From assembly GCA_940671915.1 (NCBI GenBank), contig CALNVZ010003435.1:9893435-9957434 (forward strand): 64,000 bases of DNA, read 5' to 3'. The position numbers were made by a program, and so were the translations under genes. The stretch's first letter is position 1, and every line of letters begins with the position of its first letter. The stretch comes from Paracentrotus lividus. Lineage: Eukaryota; Echinodermata; Echinoidea; Camarodonta; Echinidae. This document shows positions 10,861 to 23,800 of this stretch, piece after piece. Under the pieces are notes generated by a model that did no database searches, was not told where the DNA came from, and saw only the letters and a program-made list of their open reading frames with translations.

Positions 10861-12860
10861 AGAACCAGAACACATTATCTCTTATTGAATTTCAAGTTAA
10901 CGCTCTCCTAGCTCTCAGCAAATAGCTTTAATGTTCAAACTGTCTTTGCAAGATTGCATTAAATATATGGTTAATAGATTACAGTAATGTGGTGCATTTG
11001 ATACAATAGCACATTATGTTCACTGCATTCTGGAAGCTTTCCGAGAGTTTTAATTGTATAAAACATGTTGTTAACAAGAGGATCTCAGTCATTTTTGGAT
11101 GTTTTCAAGGAGGTCAGGTGTGCAGGTGCTAAAGGGTTAATGAGAATTGTAACAAATTAGATGATTACTAATTAACGACAAATGAATGCTTGAATGTGCT
11201 TTATAGAATGATTATGGCCATCATGATGTCCATCTAGATATAATGTTGATAATTATGTTGTTATGTGACAGTGCGATGGTGTAAGAAAAATTAACATTTT
11301 GTTGTTAAATTAGTAAGTGGAAAACCAAAAAAAATGAGCAGTGTAGAAAATCTATTTGATGTCAGACTCTCTTTTTATAATCTTGTTTGAAAGAAGATCA
11401 TTATCAATGAGGATTTGAATGCATTTTTTTGCTTTTATAGCAGTGAGATTTTAAACATTTTTCTTACACGCAGGAGTTGTTATTCTGGGACGAGAAACAT
11501 TTGTTTTTATATATAAAAAGCACATTTTTGCATACATTCAATAGCTTTGTGGTGTGGTAAAATATTGCTGTTAATGTTATTGAGTGCATGATTGTTTAAT
11601 TTATTGATTCATGTCGACGTATGCCCAGAATGAATAATCATTGAATTAAGTCAAAGAAATACATGTACCAAAGCAAAACATTTTTAGTAATTACTACTCT
11701 GGAAAGAGATTTACGTCTTAATGTTAACTACAGATGTATACAAAGTTTTAAAAAACATGGAACTGACGTAAATGTAAATAGTATGATTTCAAAGTACTGA
11801 TGTTTTACAGCATGTAAAGTTGCTTTTAAAAGAAATGTAAATGAGAGATTTTTGCGCTCTTGCTAGCAATCATGCAACTTTGTTCGTCATTTAGGTTTAG
11901 AAACTTGATGAGTTTATTTGCATGACATGTGCATGAAGGTAGATTTAGTTTCAAGTAAAGAATAGCAAAGTTTACCATCTTAAATTTGGTTTCTGTGTGT
12001 TCCATCTTTTGTTAAATGCATTACAATATGCAAGTTTGGATTATGTTTTAATGCGCTGTAATAAGTTTAATTACAACTTTCTTATGCACACGCCTAATTC
12101 TCTTGTCTAAATGAGACGTCTTCAATTGTGTCATGTGATTTACTCTTTGGAAGCTGTTAGGTATAATCGAGTAGCAACCATTATGTCATTATTTTCACTG
12201 TTTTCACTTATTTTGTTTTGTGTGAAATATTTTAAATTGATGTTCATTTTAAATTGTCTTTTATGGAAAGGTGCATAAATTAATGAGTTTAAACAGTAAC
12301 TGCACAATATAACATTGATTGCTATGATACTTGAGAATACTCAAACAAAAATTTGTAGAAAGTGGTTTAAAAAAAATATATAAATCTGGTCATCAGTATG
12401 TTACGCAGTTTTGCAGTGCCTTTTATAAGCATATATTCCTCATTTTTAATATTGTACGCAAAGTTTTCAGGAAAGGTTTTTTGCATTTGAAATACCAAAT
12501 ATTACTTACAAACTGTTACTATATCAACATAAGAAAGGTCCACATATTTAGTTGTAAATATGCAGCACGTATTCAAGAAATGGTCACAAGCACTAATGTA
12601 TTCAATCATTATTACTTAATATGTGGAGAGAGAGAGGAAAAAAATGTTATATTAGAAAGAGCAAGAAATGCTTAAATTGAATTTTAACATCAATACTGAT
12701 ATTCCAGTGAAGATAGATCGCATAAGAGGAAAAAATAGTTACTGGAATATCCCCTGACCGAAAAAGTATGTATTCATCATGATCCCTGAATGTTTTGCTG
12801 TATAATAATAATCTTCTGAGTTATTATGATGTAACTTTTACATTGTGTTTCATCAATACA

Positions 12861-13208
12861 TTAAAGGGAAGTTAACCTTTTATATGAAAAGGACATGATT
12901 GGAAACAGAGAAGATAAGTTAAACGGGTTAGAAAGAGTTTCAGAACAAAAATGAAAATCTAAGAGTGTTGCGAAAAAATTGGATGTTTAAATCACTAGCG
13001 ATACGGTGGAACCTCCCATTGGCAATCTCGGTCTGTGTGTGATCATATATTAACATTGGCATATTTGCAGTGTTTATAGTGATCACAACTTACAGAAAAT
13101 AAAAACTTTTTCAATATATTTCTGATCTTTTTTTCCCTCAAGAATCTGTTTTGCTGATCTCCCATTTCCAATTTAACCATCTTCACATAAAGGTTAACTC
13201 CCCTATAA
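12861..13208. mobile_element. TTAA MITE in probable cadherin 3' UTR
   Basis: Left TTAAAGGGAAGTTAACCTTT and right AAAGGTTAACTCCCCTATAA are reverse complements with few mismatches. About 348 bp with no coding capacity. If the long 3' UTR is real, the mRNA would carry this element. Confidence 0.8.
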
Positions 13209-14232
13209 TGAATTGATTAACCTATTTAAGCTGTATGTATATATTTGTACCTGATATTGATAATCTACCAAAGCTCAATAAGATGTATAAATCAAAAATC
13301 TTTTTTTTTTTCCATTATTACTTCCTTAAAAGCTCTCCGCAGCCGAGCATTTCTATATACACTGTAGTCTATATAAACTCACAAACTAGCTCTTCCTGTA
13401 GCAGCAGTATTCCTGACAAAGATAAATTTAATTTTTTGCAAAAAGTTTAATCTTGTACATAATGGTAGATGTTAGATGATGTTTGTATATCTTATGAAGG
13501 AAAGCAATTGTGCAAGTATTGTGTTGTTATTGATGGAGTAGTACTTTGGTCCATAGGTTTTCTTTTTAATCGATTCCTTGCCCGATAAGATTTTTTTTAT
13601 TTTTAATCATCATTAATATTATTGTTATTTATTTATTAATGTTTTAATGACTTAAAGCTTTGTCCTATTTTTTTTTTTTATCTCAAAAGATTTTTAAATT
13701 GATACAATAATGTCTTACGAGACTTGGAAAGGCAAGAGTTAAATGCATGGGATATATACGTAGCAAAGAACCGTGATGATATTTTTTTATAAAGAAAAAA
13801 AACAATACAACCAAAGAAAATCTCAAAGGTAATTGCCCCATATCATTTATCGATTATTTAAACAGTTTCCCCAACTTAATAATTATCTCAATTTGCAAAT
13901 ATGAGATTATTTTGTCATTAATTTTCAGGTTTGTAAAACATTTTGAGACATTTATTTATCAGCACTATTCTCTTCCTTAATTTATTAAAATCCCTTATGC
14001 TTTGTTTTCATGAAATCAGTACTTCTTTCAGTTGAGTCAGTAGCTAGAAGTTTTCTGTATAAAAAAAAATGTAAATTTCTAGAGAAATAACTATGTGTGT
14101 TTCAATTGAAAAGTTTCTATGTATTCACAGTTGGTGTCATAAATTGGGCTTTTTCGCTAGTAAACTTCATCTAAATGGCGTAGTTTTAGATGAACATTGC
14201 TGCTTGTTTTTACATTTTTCATGCAGGTTTGA

Positions 14233-14238
14233 AATAAA
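14233..14238 (+). promoter_or_regulatory. Candidate poly(A) signal, cadherin gene
   Basis: AATAAA followed within 40 bases by a T/G-rich stretch (TTGTTTTCTTGGTTTAATG), immediately upstream of the GA tract. The choice over earlier weak hexamers is inferred. Confidence 0.5.
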
Positions 14239-14289
14239 TCCATTAGAATAAAAGAAAATTGTTTTCTTGGTTTAATGTCATCTGAACAG

Positions 14290-14421
14290 AATAAGGAATA
14301 AGAAGATCAAAAGAGGGAGTGGAGGTAGTAACAAGAGTGAGAAATATATGGAGAGAGAGAAATGTAGGATGAAGTATTTTGGTGAGAGAGATAGAGAGAG
14401 CGAGAGAAAGAGAGAGAGAGC

Positions 14422-14453
<32 letters not shown>

Positions 14454-14660
14454 TGGGGAGAGAGAGAGAGACAGAGGGGAGAGAGAGAGAGAATAAGAGA
14501 GATGGGTAGGTAGAGAGAGAGATATGGGGGTTGAGAAAACATGTAGAGGGATAATAGGAGAGTTAGAGGTGTAAGATAAATATAAGAAGATATGAAATAT
14601 GAGCAATTGCCGAGTGAGAAAGAGATAGGGATAAAGAAACAAATGAGAGAGAATGGTCAA
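14290..14660. repeat. Polypurine (GA)n tract between the two genes
   Basis: About 370 bases almost purely purine on the + strand, with a dense (GA)n core at 14350-14520. Minus-strand open frames rich in Ser and Leu across it are artefacts of the dinucleotide repeat. Confidence 0.95.
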
Positions 14661-16394
14661 GAAAGAAAATGGCATTCCAATCCCAACTTTTAATTCCCTC
14701 ATTATCTTGATCAGACAAAAATACACATCTGATTGTTATCCGTCCTCTATAGTATAGTGACCATCGACAGAAGTTCAATGATTGAAACCCTTCCTCAAAA
14801 ATTTTTCACCGTTTCCCTCTTTCTTTTCCTTTCAATACCACCTCTTAAAATGTGTTTTTGTTTAATAATCTTTTCTTTCTACCGGCACTATATTGCATCC
14901 TTTTCTTTCTCTTTGTGCCGAGAAAATAAGTTTGAAATACTTAGCATTGCATGCATGCCTTCGCTTATTTTTGATGGGGATTGTAGTAGATGACACGATG
15001 GTATTTTTTGAGTGTCGGTAGATTTTGATGTTGCATTCATGCATCCTTAAAGTTGGTCAGAAAAGTTTCCCCTTCTCGGTATCTACATTCAAAAGTTTTC
15101 AAAATATTTTGGAGCGCCCCTTCAAAACGATCCTATTCCAGGAACTGCGATTTAAAATGATCTGACTACACATGAAAACATGTACAATCGTTGACATGTA
15201 TGTTATGGCCTCTCAATTTCGAATTATAAAACAATATTAGGCCTATCATATAGGAAAAAGTTTACGAATTACCATCATTCATTGGAACAGATATAAGAAC
15301 CCCAAATCAATAAAATCTTAATAAACTATGGGTAGGCTTAAATATTCAAGATAGGTGGACCTTTTCTTATTTAAAATAATTCATTATTATTACTTTTTAA
15401 TATAATTTTTTAGGCGAGTATTCAGTTCAAATTCCTTTTCTGTAATCTCCTTGTAGAAATTACCATCTTAAAACTAAAGATGTTATTTCAAAATGAGAGC
15501 GCAATTCGGCACGTATGCCTTCGATGAAATTTTGAAAAGACTATTCAAAACAGATATAATTAATAGCTGTTAATTTTCGTTTTCAGTTTAAAAAATGTTG
15601 TATGAGACCAGCAGCAGCAAACCAAGTTTGATTGACCTATTTGGGAACTCCCTTTCCCATAAAAAATAGAGAGAGGAGGGTCGGGACGGATACCCGTCGG
15701 GACATGGTCTGCAGGCCTACACACCCCTGAAAATTATATAGAAAATATCTCGTAGGGACCACTCATGATACGATGTCAATACTTTAGTATTGACCTCGTG
15801 GACCAAACTGCCATATTTTGGGGAAAATTTTGCAACCTTGTCAATGTTGTTTTATCTAAGGTTTTTCTCCTTTTTGCAATCACTTTCTGCTCCAAAATTA
15901 GTAGTAGTATATGTCTATGTCAATATAAGACACAGTGAATAAGTTTTGGAAAAAATTTCAAATCAAAATCATGAAAAAAAAAATTAAAACATCACTGAAC
16001 TTTTTTCCCTCTCCCGCCCAAAAACGTGCGGGGAAATTTTCATCCAAGAAGAAAAAAAGAAAACTTAAAAACATCAGGGATAGTAAAAGGAACATCCAAA
16101 CACTCAGTTATTGAAGAAAGAAAAGTGAAAATGTGATTTTAAAAAGTGAAAAATAAAGTTTGTTTTCTGAAAGTTTTCTTACTGAGTCTTGTCATAAGTC
16201 CCAGATGATTCAGTTGCTTGTGTGATAGGGACCTATGTATAATTAGTCAGTCCCCTCTAATTCCCTGTCAACCCCTAAAACTCCCTGCTTAAAAAAAACT
16301 CAGTTATTCTGCAATAAACCTCCAGACACTATCGTAGAGATGAGTGAATGCAAACATTTTACTTCTAAAACTCAGTTATTATATCTTTTTAATA
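14661..16394. other. Intergenic spacer and presumed GLG1 promoter region
   Basis: No coding evidence. A small perfect dyad GTCAATACT/AGTATTGAC lies at about 15775-15794. The last 100 bases before the GLG1 5' UTR are AT-rich (TTTTTAATAAAAATATAC at 16385-16402), and no convincing TATA box at a fixed distance could be assigned. Confidence 0.4.
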
Positions 16395-16571
16395 AAAATA
16401 TACTTTCAACAGAGAGCTAGAGAGGACGTCTCCGTTCTTGCGGCTACCTGGAGGTGGCGCAGTTCAAGCTAAGACAACGGTGGTAAAATACTTCGAATAC
16501 GAATGACGTGGCTGGCCCATGTATGCAAGTTTGTGTACTGTGTATTGACTGTTGTGCAAGCTCCATCCAAA
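16395..16571 (+). promoter_or_regulatory. GLG1: Likely GLG1 5' UTR
   Basis: The composition becomes GC-richer (GAGGACGTCTCCGTTC, CCTGGAGGTGGCGCAG) just before the first exon. An in-frame upstream ATG at 16503 has a weak context (C at -3), so the start at 16572 (AAAATGG, purine at -3, G at +4) is preferred. Confidence 0.5.
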
Positions 16572-17291
16572 ATGGCGTCTCATCTACGTGTCAAACAGGC
16601 AACATGTGTTGCTATTTTACTCTGTTTTCAAGTCACATTTGTGTTCGGAATTGGACGACGGGATGGCCTCAATCTGGATGCAGGTAAATTGCCTAAAAAA
16701 GACTTTGACAATGTGAGAGACAGGTTAAGAAGGGGAAATGATTTCGGGGCCGGGCGGGCAGACGCTGGTGCCGGACTACGGGCACGCGCCGGTGGGCCTG
16801 CCATGGGTGCTGGTGACAGGTTGCAAGCAGCACCAGCTGCAGCGGGTAATTTTCAGCCACAATTCGGAGACCAAGGCCAAGGGCTCGGACAACCTCAGGC
16901 AAGATTTAATCAAGGACTTGGCAACGCCATGCCAAACCAACCACAACAAAACCAATTCGATAGGATGCAACAAGGACTTCAAGGTGCACAAAACATGAAT
17001 GCTTTTCAAAGAGGTGCCGTTGCAGGACAGCAGCAGCAGCCGCTTCAGTTTGACAGAGGACAAGGTCTAGCGCCGGGTCAGCAGCTGAACCAAGGTCAGG
17101 CTCCAGGATACAGGAACCCCGGTCAAAATGAGGTTGCACCCCCTGTTCAGAAAAAACCAGGTCCTGTGAAATCTAAAGCAGTTCCCATGAAACCAGTTCG
17201 GATAGCAGACAATCCGGCTTGTATTGCTGATGTTCAGCATATCTGCCCCAAGAAAGGAAATAATTTTGCTGTTCTTGACTGTTTGCAAATG
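16572..17291 (+). CDS. GLG1: GLG1 exon 1: signal peptide, Q/G/P-rich region, start of repeat 1
   Basis: 240 codons. MASHLRVKQ then hydrophobic CVAILLCFQVTFVFG is a signal peptide. Next come a low-complexity Gln/Gly/Ala/Pro stretch and a basic linker (PVQKKPGPVKSK). The first Cys-rich repeat opens with NPACIADVQHICPKKG and DCLQM. Donor GTGAGT at 17292, phase 0. Vertebrate GLG1 also has a Gln-rich N-terminus, but of quite different sequence. Confidence 0.93.
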
Positions 17292-17813
17292 GTGAGTGTT
17301 ATACGAGCTGGTAATCGTGGAGAATGGTGGACTGTGTGGCTGATGGTGTAGACCACTTATGTGAAAACAAATCGTCTATCAGTCCAGCGGTGAGAGTCCG
17401 CAGTGAACTTTTCTGACAATATTTCTGGCCCAAAAGTTTTAAAAGTCATTTTCCTAGAGAAACTGACACCTAGAAGACATAGTGATAAAAAAGAACCCAA
17501 ATTTTAAAAATATACAAGTAAATTCATTTTAACCTTGATTGTGTGCTGGTCTTGAATCCCAGATTTTATCGCAATCTGCATTGTACGATAAGTCGATATT
17601 GACGTGCACGCACAAGCAGTCCACTGTTTTTTGGGAATGCCTAAAAAGCTCTCTTCTTGTAGTTTCACTTTGATTTTAATTGTTTATTTATGTGGTATTA
17701 TACAACGTTTGTTTTGTTTTTGTTTAAAATCTTTCAGATGCTTGTTAGATATGTTGTTTTTATATTTTACAGCGCTTTCATTATTATATGAATATTTACG
17801 CCTTATCATTTGC

Positions 17814-17861
<48 letters not shown>

Positions 17862-20800
17862 ACAAAGCCTTGCTTGATGATAATCAAGAAAATCAAAATA
17901 TCTGTCGTATATGTCTCTAATAAAGTACCGACCTCATTCTTGTAAAGAAAAAAAAGAAGAAGAATATTAATAATTAAAAAGAACAGAAAACAAAGCAAAG
18001 TATCTAGGTATTTTGACCAGACGGAACGAAGAGAAGAAAACAGTGTCATAAACTCCAATCCTACACCCGTACCGCAGTGTGGGGTTATGTCTGTCCCGTT
18101 GATGTGGTACATCAATGTCGGTTGATGGAGCAACACTCAAAATTACAGTGTAGCTAAATTGTACATGCCTTCTATGGTGCAGTATTTTGCTTGATTTTAA
18201 TTCCTCCCCATTTTAACTTCAAGCTTAAAGTGAAACTAGTGTTCTGGTCATGACATTGAAATTTGGAAGACACTGTCTAAACATGATTTGGAGAGGCTGA
18301 TACATTTCACCTAAGCATTATTTTGTGCTGTGAGGTTTTGGAATCGCCAAAATGATAAGAAATTAACCCAATTCAGCTTTGAGTCACACACACTTACACA
18401 GAAATGTATGTATGGGGCAACACAATATGTTAGGGACCCAAACATGTTAGCTGTGTGGTATATTTTGGATCATATGACTATTACATGTAGGTCATTTGAA
18501 GAGCAATCTTTTCTTGTGGAGCTTTTTAATATAATGTTCTTCCCAAACATCATGAAAATAACAGGAAAGCTCACAATAATTTTCGGAATTTTTCCTACAC
18601 CTTCCCACTACACTAGATTCCCTTTAAGATTCAAATTCCACAAATAACAAAAAACGTCATCTCTATTCTTCATCTATGGCGAATGATCTGGGTGCTGTTG
18701 AATTTTACTACATTTACTATTATAGCAGCTTTGCCTTCAATAATATTTACATGTACCTGTTGCTCAGCAGCCAATTAAAATGCTATATTTCAAGAAAGTT
18801 ACCTTTGATGGTAAAGTTAAAAAGTCAAGTTTGAATTGACCATGCATGTTAAAGTATAAGTGCTATAGCAGATTTTATGCATTGGAACAATGGAAGATCT
18901 TCAAAAGGAATGGCAAAAACTATTTGCTGCACTTAGATTCTATGAACCTATGGTGTGCTGTTCATGTCATGCATGTTTAATGTGAAGTATGTATTTTTTT
19001 CCAAATCAAAGAGCATTTTTTCCCCCAGGCTTATTTTTCCATGTTTTGCTCGGTGGCTATGTTGTGAAACTTGGTCCCCGTCATAACAATATCAGTAGAA
19101 TCAGTCAATGGTTCTGTATCATTATGAAGTGAATGATCACATTTGCTGACATTCTGTATCAATCTGCTTGGCCTTTCCCAAATAATTCACACCCAAGACA
19201 AATTGTATTCATTTTTATTTATTTTGTACTGCCAAACCGTATTCTAAATTGCCCATTCCTATCAGAGCGTTTTCTCTTGGACATTCATTCATCTTCCCCC
19301 GGATTGTCTAAAATGCATTGAAAAACTGACCAAAATCCTGGAATTGGGCCATTCACATTATTACATACTCTCTCCTCATCATTTGGACAAATTATTATAT
19401 ACTGCTTTAGCGTTCTTATGAGTTGAAGAATGGCCTAAGTATGCATGGTTCAAAGAACGACCCAAGTTTACCAAACAAAATGAACCCCCAACAATTAATA
19501 TTTGTGACCATAATGTTTAATGTTCATTTAAACTTGTTACCTCACTACTACATGTATGTAGTCAAATATTCCTGTAGAAATATACAAAATATTATTATTA
19601 TTTTTTTATTTACTTGAAATGATCCACCATGGACTTGGCCATTTTTGTATGTACTCAGTAGCATTCTGGAAATCATCTATAAAGAATCTACACTGTGTTA
19701 AAATGTTTTATCAGGAGCATGATTTGACTAATGAGGTGATGACTAATATACAGCATGCAACTACTTTATGTAATGTATATTAATGTGCAACTTTACATAC
19801 ATGTACATGTAGTTCATTCATTTATTTTCACATTGAAAACATAATAAGATTTGACATCTTTGTTTTTACATAATCCTGACTGGAACATAAAATGCAGATA
19901 AGAGGCTTGTTGAAAATAGTCCCTAAAGTACATGAAGGCATACCTATTTCATTAAATAATACAGGCAATAGTACAAGCACAAAAACAAACTAAACAAATA
20001 TGACAATAAAATGTAGGGAAAATTCTTAGTGATGCAGGCCTCGGATTGCTACCGTACATGTACTCACTCAACCACACATTGTATTTTCCCTCTCTGTCTG
20101 CTCTCACACTATAGCCTGAATTCACAAAGCTACATGTACGTACATAAAGTACATGTTTTGAAATGTGTAAACAAATTGTTACATGGCTCAATAGAATTAC
20201 CCAAATGTTGTTAGCCTAGGAAGTAAACAGTGTTCATCAATGTTGGTGTTGGTAGATTCAAGGCATAGAGTCTGGTGTGAACACCTGATTTAATGACAAT
20301 GACACTGTAGATGACATTGACATACATACATGTAACATCCTGATGCATTTTCCAAGCTGTTACTATGATCAATCTATCAAACCCAGATTGAACTGTCAAG
20401 AGAAAATTGTCTGTTATGGATCTGGGTAACCTTTGAATGTAACATAGAGCATTTAGTGCTCTGAATGTGAAGCAACTATCTGCAGCGTGAAAAGTTTGCT
20501 CTTCTTCAATTTATTTTAGTCATTTAAAAAAAAAGTTGTAGATATTGCACATTTCCCTTGTAATTTGCTTAAAGGGAAACAGTAACTTTCAAAAACAAGA
20601 GCAATTAGATCAAGATGAATAAAATTATATTGCTCTAATAGTAAAAACAAACTACTGAAAATTTCAGATCAAATGGAAGTCATTTACTACCACAAAACAG
20701 TGTAACAGCCAAACGCGAGTGAATTTTCAACCCCTTTGCAGCAAACCCTCCAGCCCGCTAGGGTCGGGGGGAACACGACAGGAAGTGGGGTGTCTTGAAA

Positions 20801-23800
20801 AGCACATGGCAATTTGTTTTCCACCACGAGATGGTTTACTAAATTTGAGTATGAAATCATTGATATCTCGAAAGTAAAGCAAGCAATTAACTTGTAATTT
20901 TGAAGAGATACCAGACTGACCTATAAGTTTATAATTATGTTGACAAAATGAGCTAAATCAAGAAATTGTGATTTGAATATCATTCAATGTTACTGCATCC
21001 CTTTAAATCTGTTTACTGGGAGATGTTGCTTTAATACTTAAAATTTTAGTTATAAGAGATCCTGACTTCGGACAATTTTTTTTCCCCATAAATGTACGGA
21101 GCCAAGAAAAGAGAAGCTGCACCATGAAGGCCTACATAACAAATAGATTCTTCTCGATTAGCAAAGTATTTTTGCTGTTTTTTTCCTTCTTATTGGCAGG
21201 TTCAATACCATTGGTTACCCTAGTCAAGTATCAGAATAAGACACCAAATTTATCAAATCTTTAATTTACTCATGTGTGTAGTATGTGTGCAGCTTAAAAT
21301 AAAATATACATGAACTTATTCTTCCAAAAAGATAATTCTACTAAATTCAATATCCTTCACCTCTAAGCGATACAACCATGAAGATAGCAGGTCAAGTTTA
21401 ATTCAGGTGTTAAGGTCAGCCAATTGTGGAAATGGTGTCGGAAACCAGTGACAAACCTACCTTCTGAGCCTGAAACATTCATGCCTGTAAACATCAGGAT
21501 GTGTTGAATTGGGTTCTACACCAAGATATTTGTCTTATTGAGAAAATTTAAGATTTGGCTGTCTGTAGCTTCAATTGTGCAAGTTACATGTAATTACAAT
21601 TTTAGTGGGTCATTGTGAATTTTAGTTGGTCATGCATGACTTTAGTCCTTGGACTGTGCTGCAGTGCAATGACTCTTTGCTTGTTTAGAAAATCTTGCTC
21701 TGCTTATTCTGATTATAGACCCTACTACCTTTACATGTATATTAACCAAATAAATGCAACTTTGTTACATATATAATCAAAACATGCTTTCATCAATTCT
21801 TGAAAAATTCTCTCTTTCTATTTTAGTTGACTCTTCAGACATTTTATAAATTTAGAGTTTTTAAGAACAGTATTTGGGCCCTGGACAGTGAGGGTTCCTT
21901 TAATCATGGAGAAGCTCCTTGCTTTTTAATGAATCCTGCCTGGGCATACATTGCAGCTCTGGGGCAATATCGTACATTTGTTAGCACTACATTGCAGGAC
22001 TGGTGGACAAAACATTGAATTCAAAGATGTTCATCATACATGTAGTACATTGCACATGTGTTTAAAGATATATTTATTTAAAAATTTGACAAAATTGTAT
22101 ACAGTAAAACATGTCCTACTCCAGATATTTGTAAAAATGAAGTTGGGTACAAAAATACACTTGAAACGACTGTTCAAAAATCCTTATACATTGCCACTCT
22201 TCATGATTATATGAAATTAGTATAATTATACATGTACATGTACACTCTCTTTCAGGAAATACAGGCATTGTTTATTATATCTTTGTCTATTTTTGAATGA
22301 TAATTATGCCTGTCATAAAGCAAGGCGCCTATCTCATCAGTGAAAATACAGATTCTGTCATTTCTATTTCTGGAAAAGCGAATTGATCTATTCTGCCCCA
22401 GGGTATATGCATTTCCCATTGGAGAGTGTCAAAATAGGGCGCTGTGTGGCTCGATGCGTAGCAAAGATATTATCACATTTCATGTTGTTGTACCAGAGTA
22501 GTGTATGCTCGTTTCCAGAGGCCGTGATCTACAGACACGATCTCTGCTGGATGCTAACTCAGTGAGAAATAGTAACTTACTATTCTCCTGTGCATATTGC
22601 ACTCGCCTGTCTTGCTCTCTCACAATAAGGAGTTCATTTGTAACTCCTTGTTTAGTCCAACTAAAGGAAATTTTGTAAAGTGAAACAAAGTAACCATTGA
22701 ATGTCACAATGCTATGGATATTGATGTACACACATTAGATTGGTATTGTAGATTTATTTATACAGGCAACAGTGCCATAGAGTCTGACCAAATCGCTTAT
22801 ACATGTATATCGATACAGTGGACATTGCTTTGTTAGGCATGCACTGTGCAAAATAAAATGTGTCATATCAATACATACATGTACATGTAATGAGGCAAAG
22901 GAGATACCCTCGGTGAGATACATATATAAGGCATTGTATGCATGTAGATCCACTTTGATGATTCAACCTTTTGAAAGTATTCTTTACATCTCTAATTTGA
23001 GTATGGTAGAGGTACCTAGTCCACGCACCCTCTAATACGCGCGATGCGACGCGGTATGTGCGCTCAATGACTTGAACAGTCGAGAAAACAACGAGCCTAT
23101 CGGTGATATCACAAAATCTTGGGGGAAAAGTCATTGGTGTCTTGTTTTTCTACAATTTCATGAAATCAAGAGGAATACACATCATTGACACAGGTAATGA
23201 AATTTTACATTCAGTTACTGTATTTGCGTGAACTAATGTACCGTTCAGTTTTGTGGAAGAAAATTGACACGGTCGCGTAATCGACTCCAGCTTGCGCATT
23301 CGCAAAATATTTTTGTCATAATTTTCTCTAGAAATGTTCCTCAGAATATATTACATTCAATAGAGGAGGAAAAAACTGATGAAAATATTAAATTATTTTA
23401 CGTTTTAGCAGTTGAAAACAAAGTGCGTGGACTATTAAAAAGGTACCTCCATCAAACATTACATGCTCTCTATTACTCTGTATGTTCCTACAATGAACAT
23501 AGTGAGTGTGAACCTTCAACATATAGCCACGTGTCCATACAGTACAAAATTACATTTATGCACTTTGAGCTCCCAACAAGCGAGATTCATGCACGCTTGA
23601 GTGCAGTTTTGCTGCTGTATTTTTGTATGCTTCTCTATTATTACAACTGAATAGAACCTGCCATTACCCCTGGCTGTAATTTATATGACTTTCATGAATT
23701 ATTAAATATACAAAGGCATTTTGGAACCTCACCCCTCGGTATTGGCGTAAACACCCATGCAAACGAAGGTCGCCTTGCCTTTGTGGTTGATAATGAGCAT

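Larger units (their letters stand above)
10419..14240 (+). other. Probable long 3' UTR of the cadherin gene
   Basis: AT-rich sequence after the stop codon with no exon and no splice-bounded open frame. Several weak poly(A) hexamers occur, but the last clear AATAAA is at 14233-14238, just before the GA tract. It contains a small tandem repeat (10460-10860) interrupted by a MITE, and a second MITE (12861-13208). The 10861-12860 and 13209-14230 parts show nothing else. The extent is inferred; an earlier cleavage site is possible. Confidence 0.5.

Noticed and set aside
12331-12675. 114-codon open frame in the presumed cadherin 3' UTR
   Set aside because: AT-rich composition, no recognisable motif, no splice or start support.
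14243-14726. Long Ser/Leu-rich open frames on the minus strand
   Set aside because: Direct translation of the (GA)n tract; no start context, domain or splice structure.
16503-16571. Upstream in-frame ATG that would lengthen GLG1 by 23 residues
   Set aside because: Weak start context, and it would place polar residues before the signal peptide; the ATG at 16572 has a strong context and gives a standard signal peptide.
16693-17288. Several open frames overlapping GLG1 exon 1 on both strands
   Set aside because: Shadows of the GC-rich, low-complexity coding exon in other frames.
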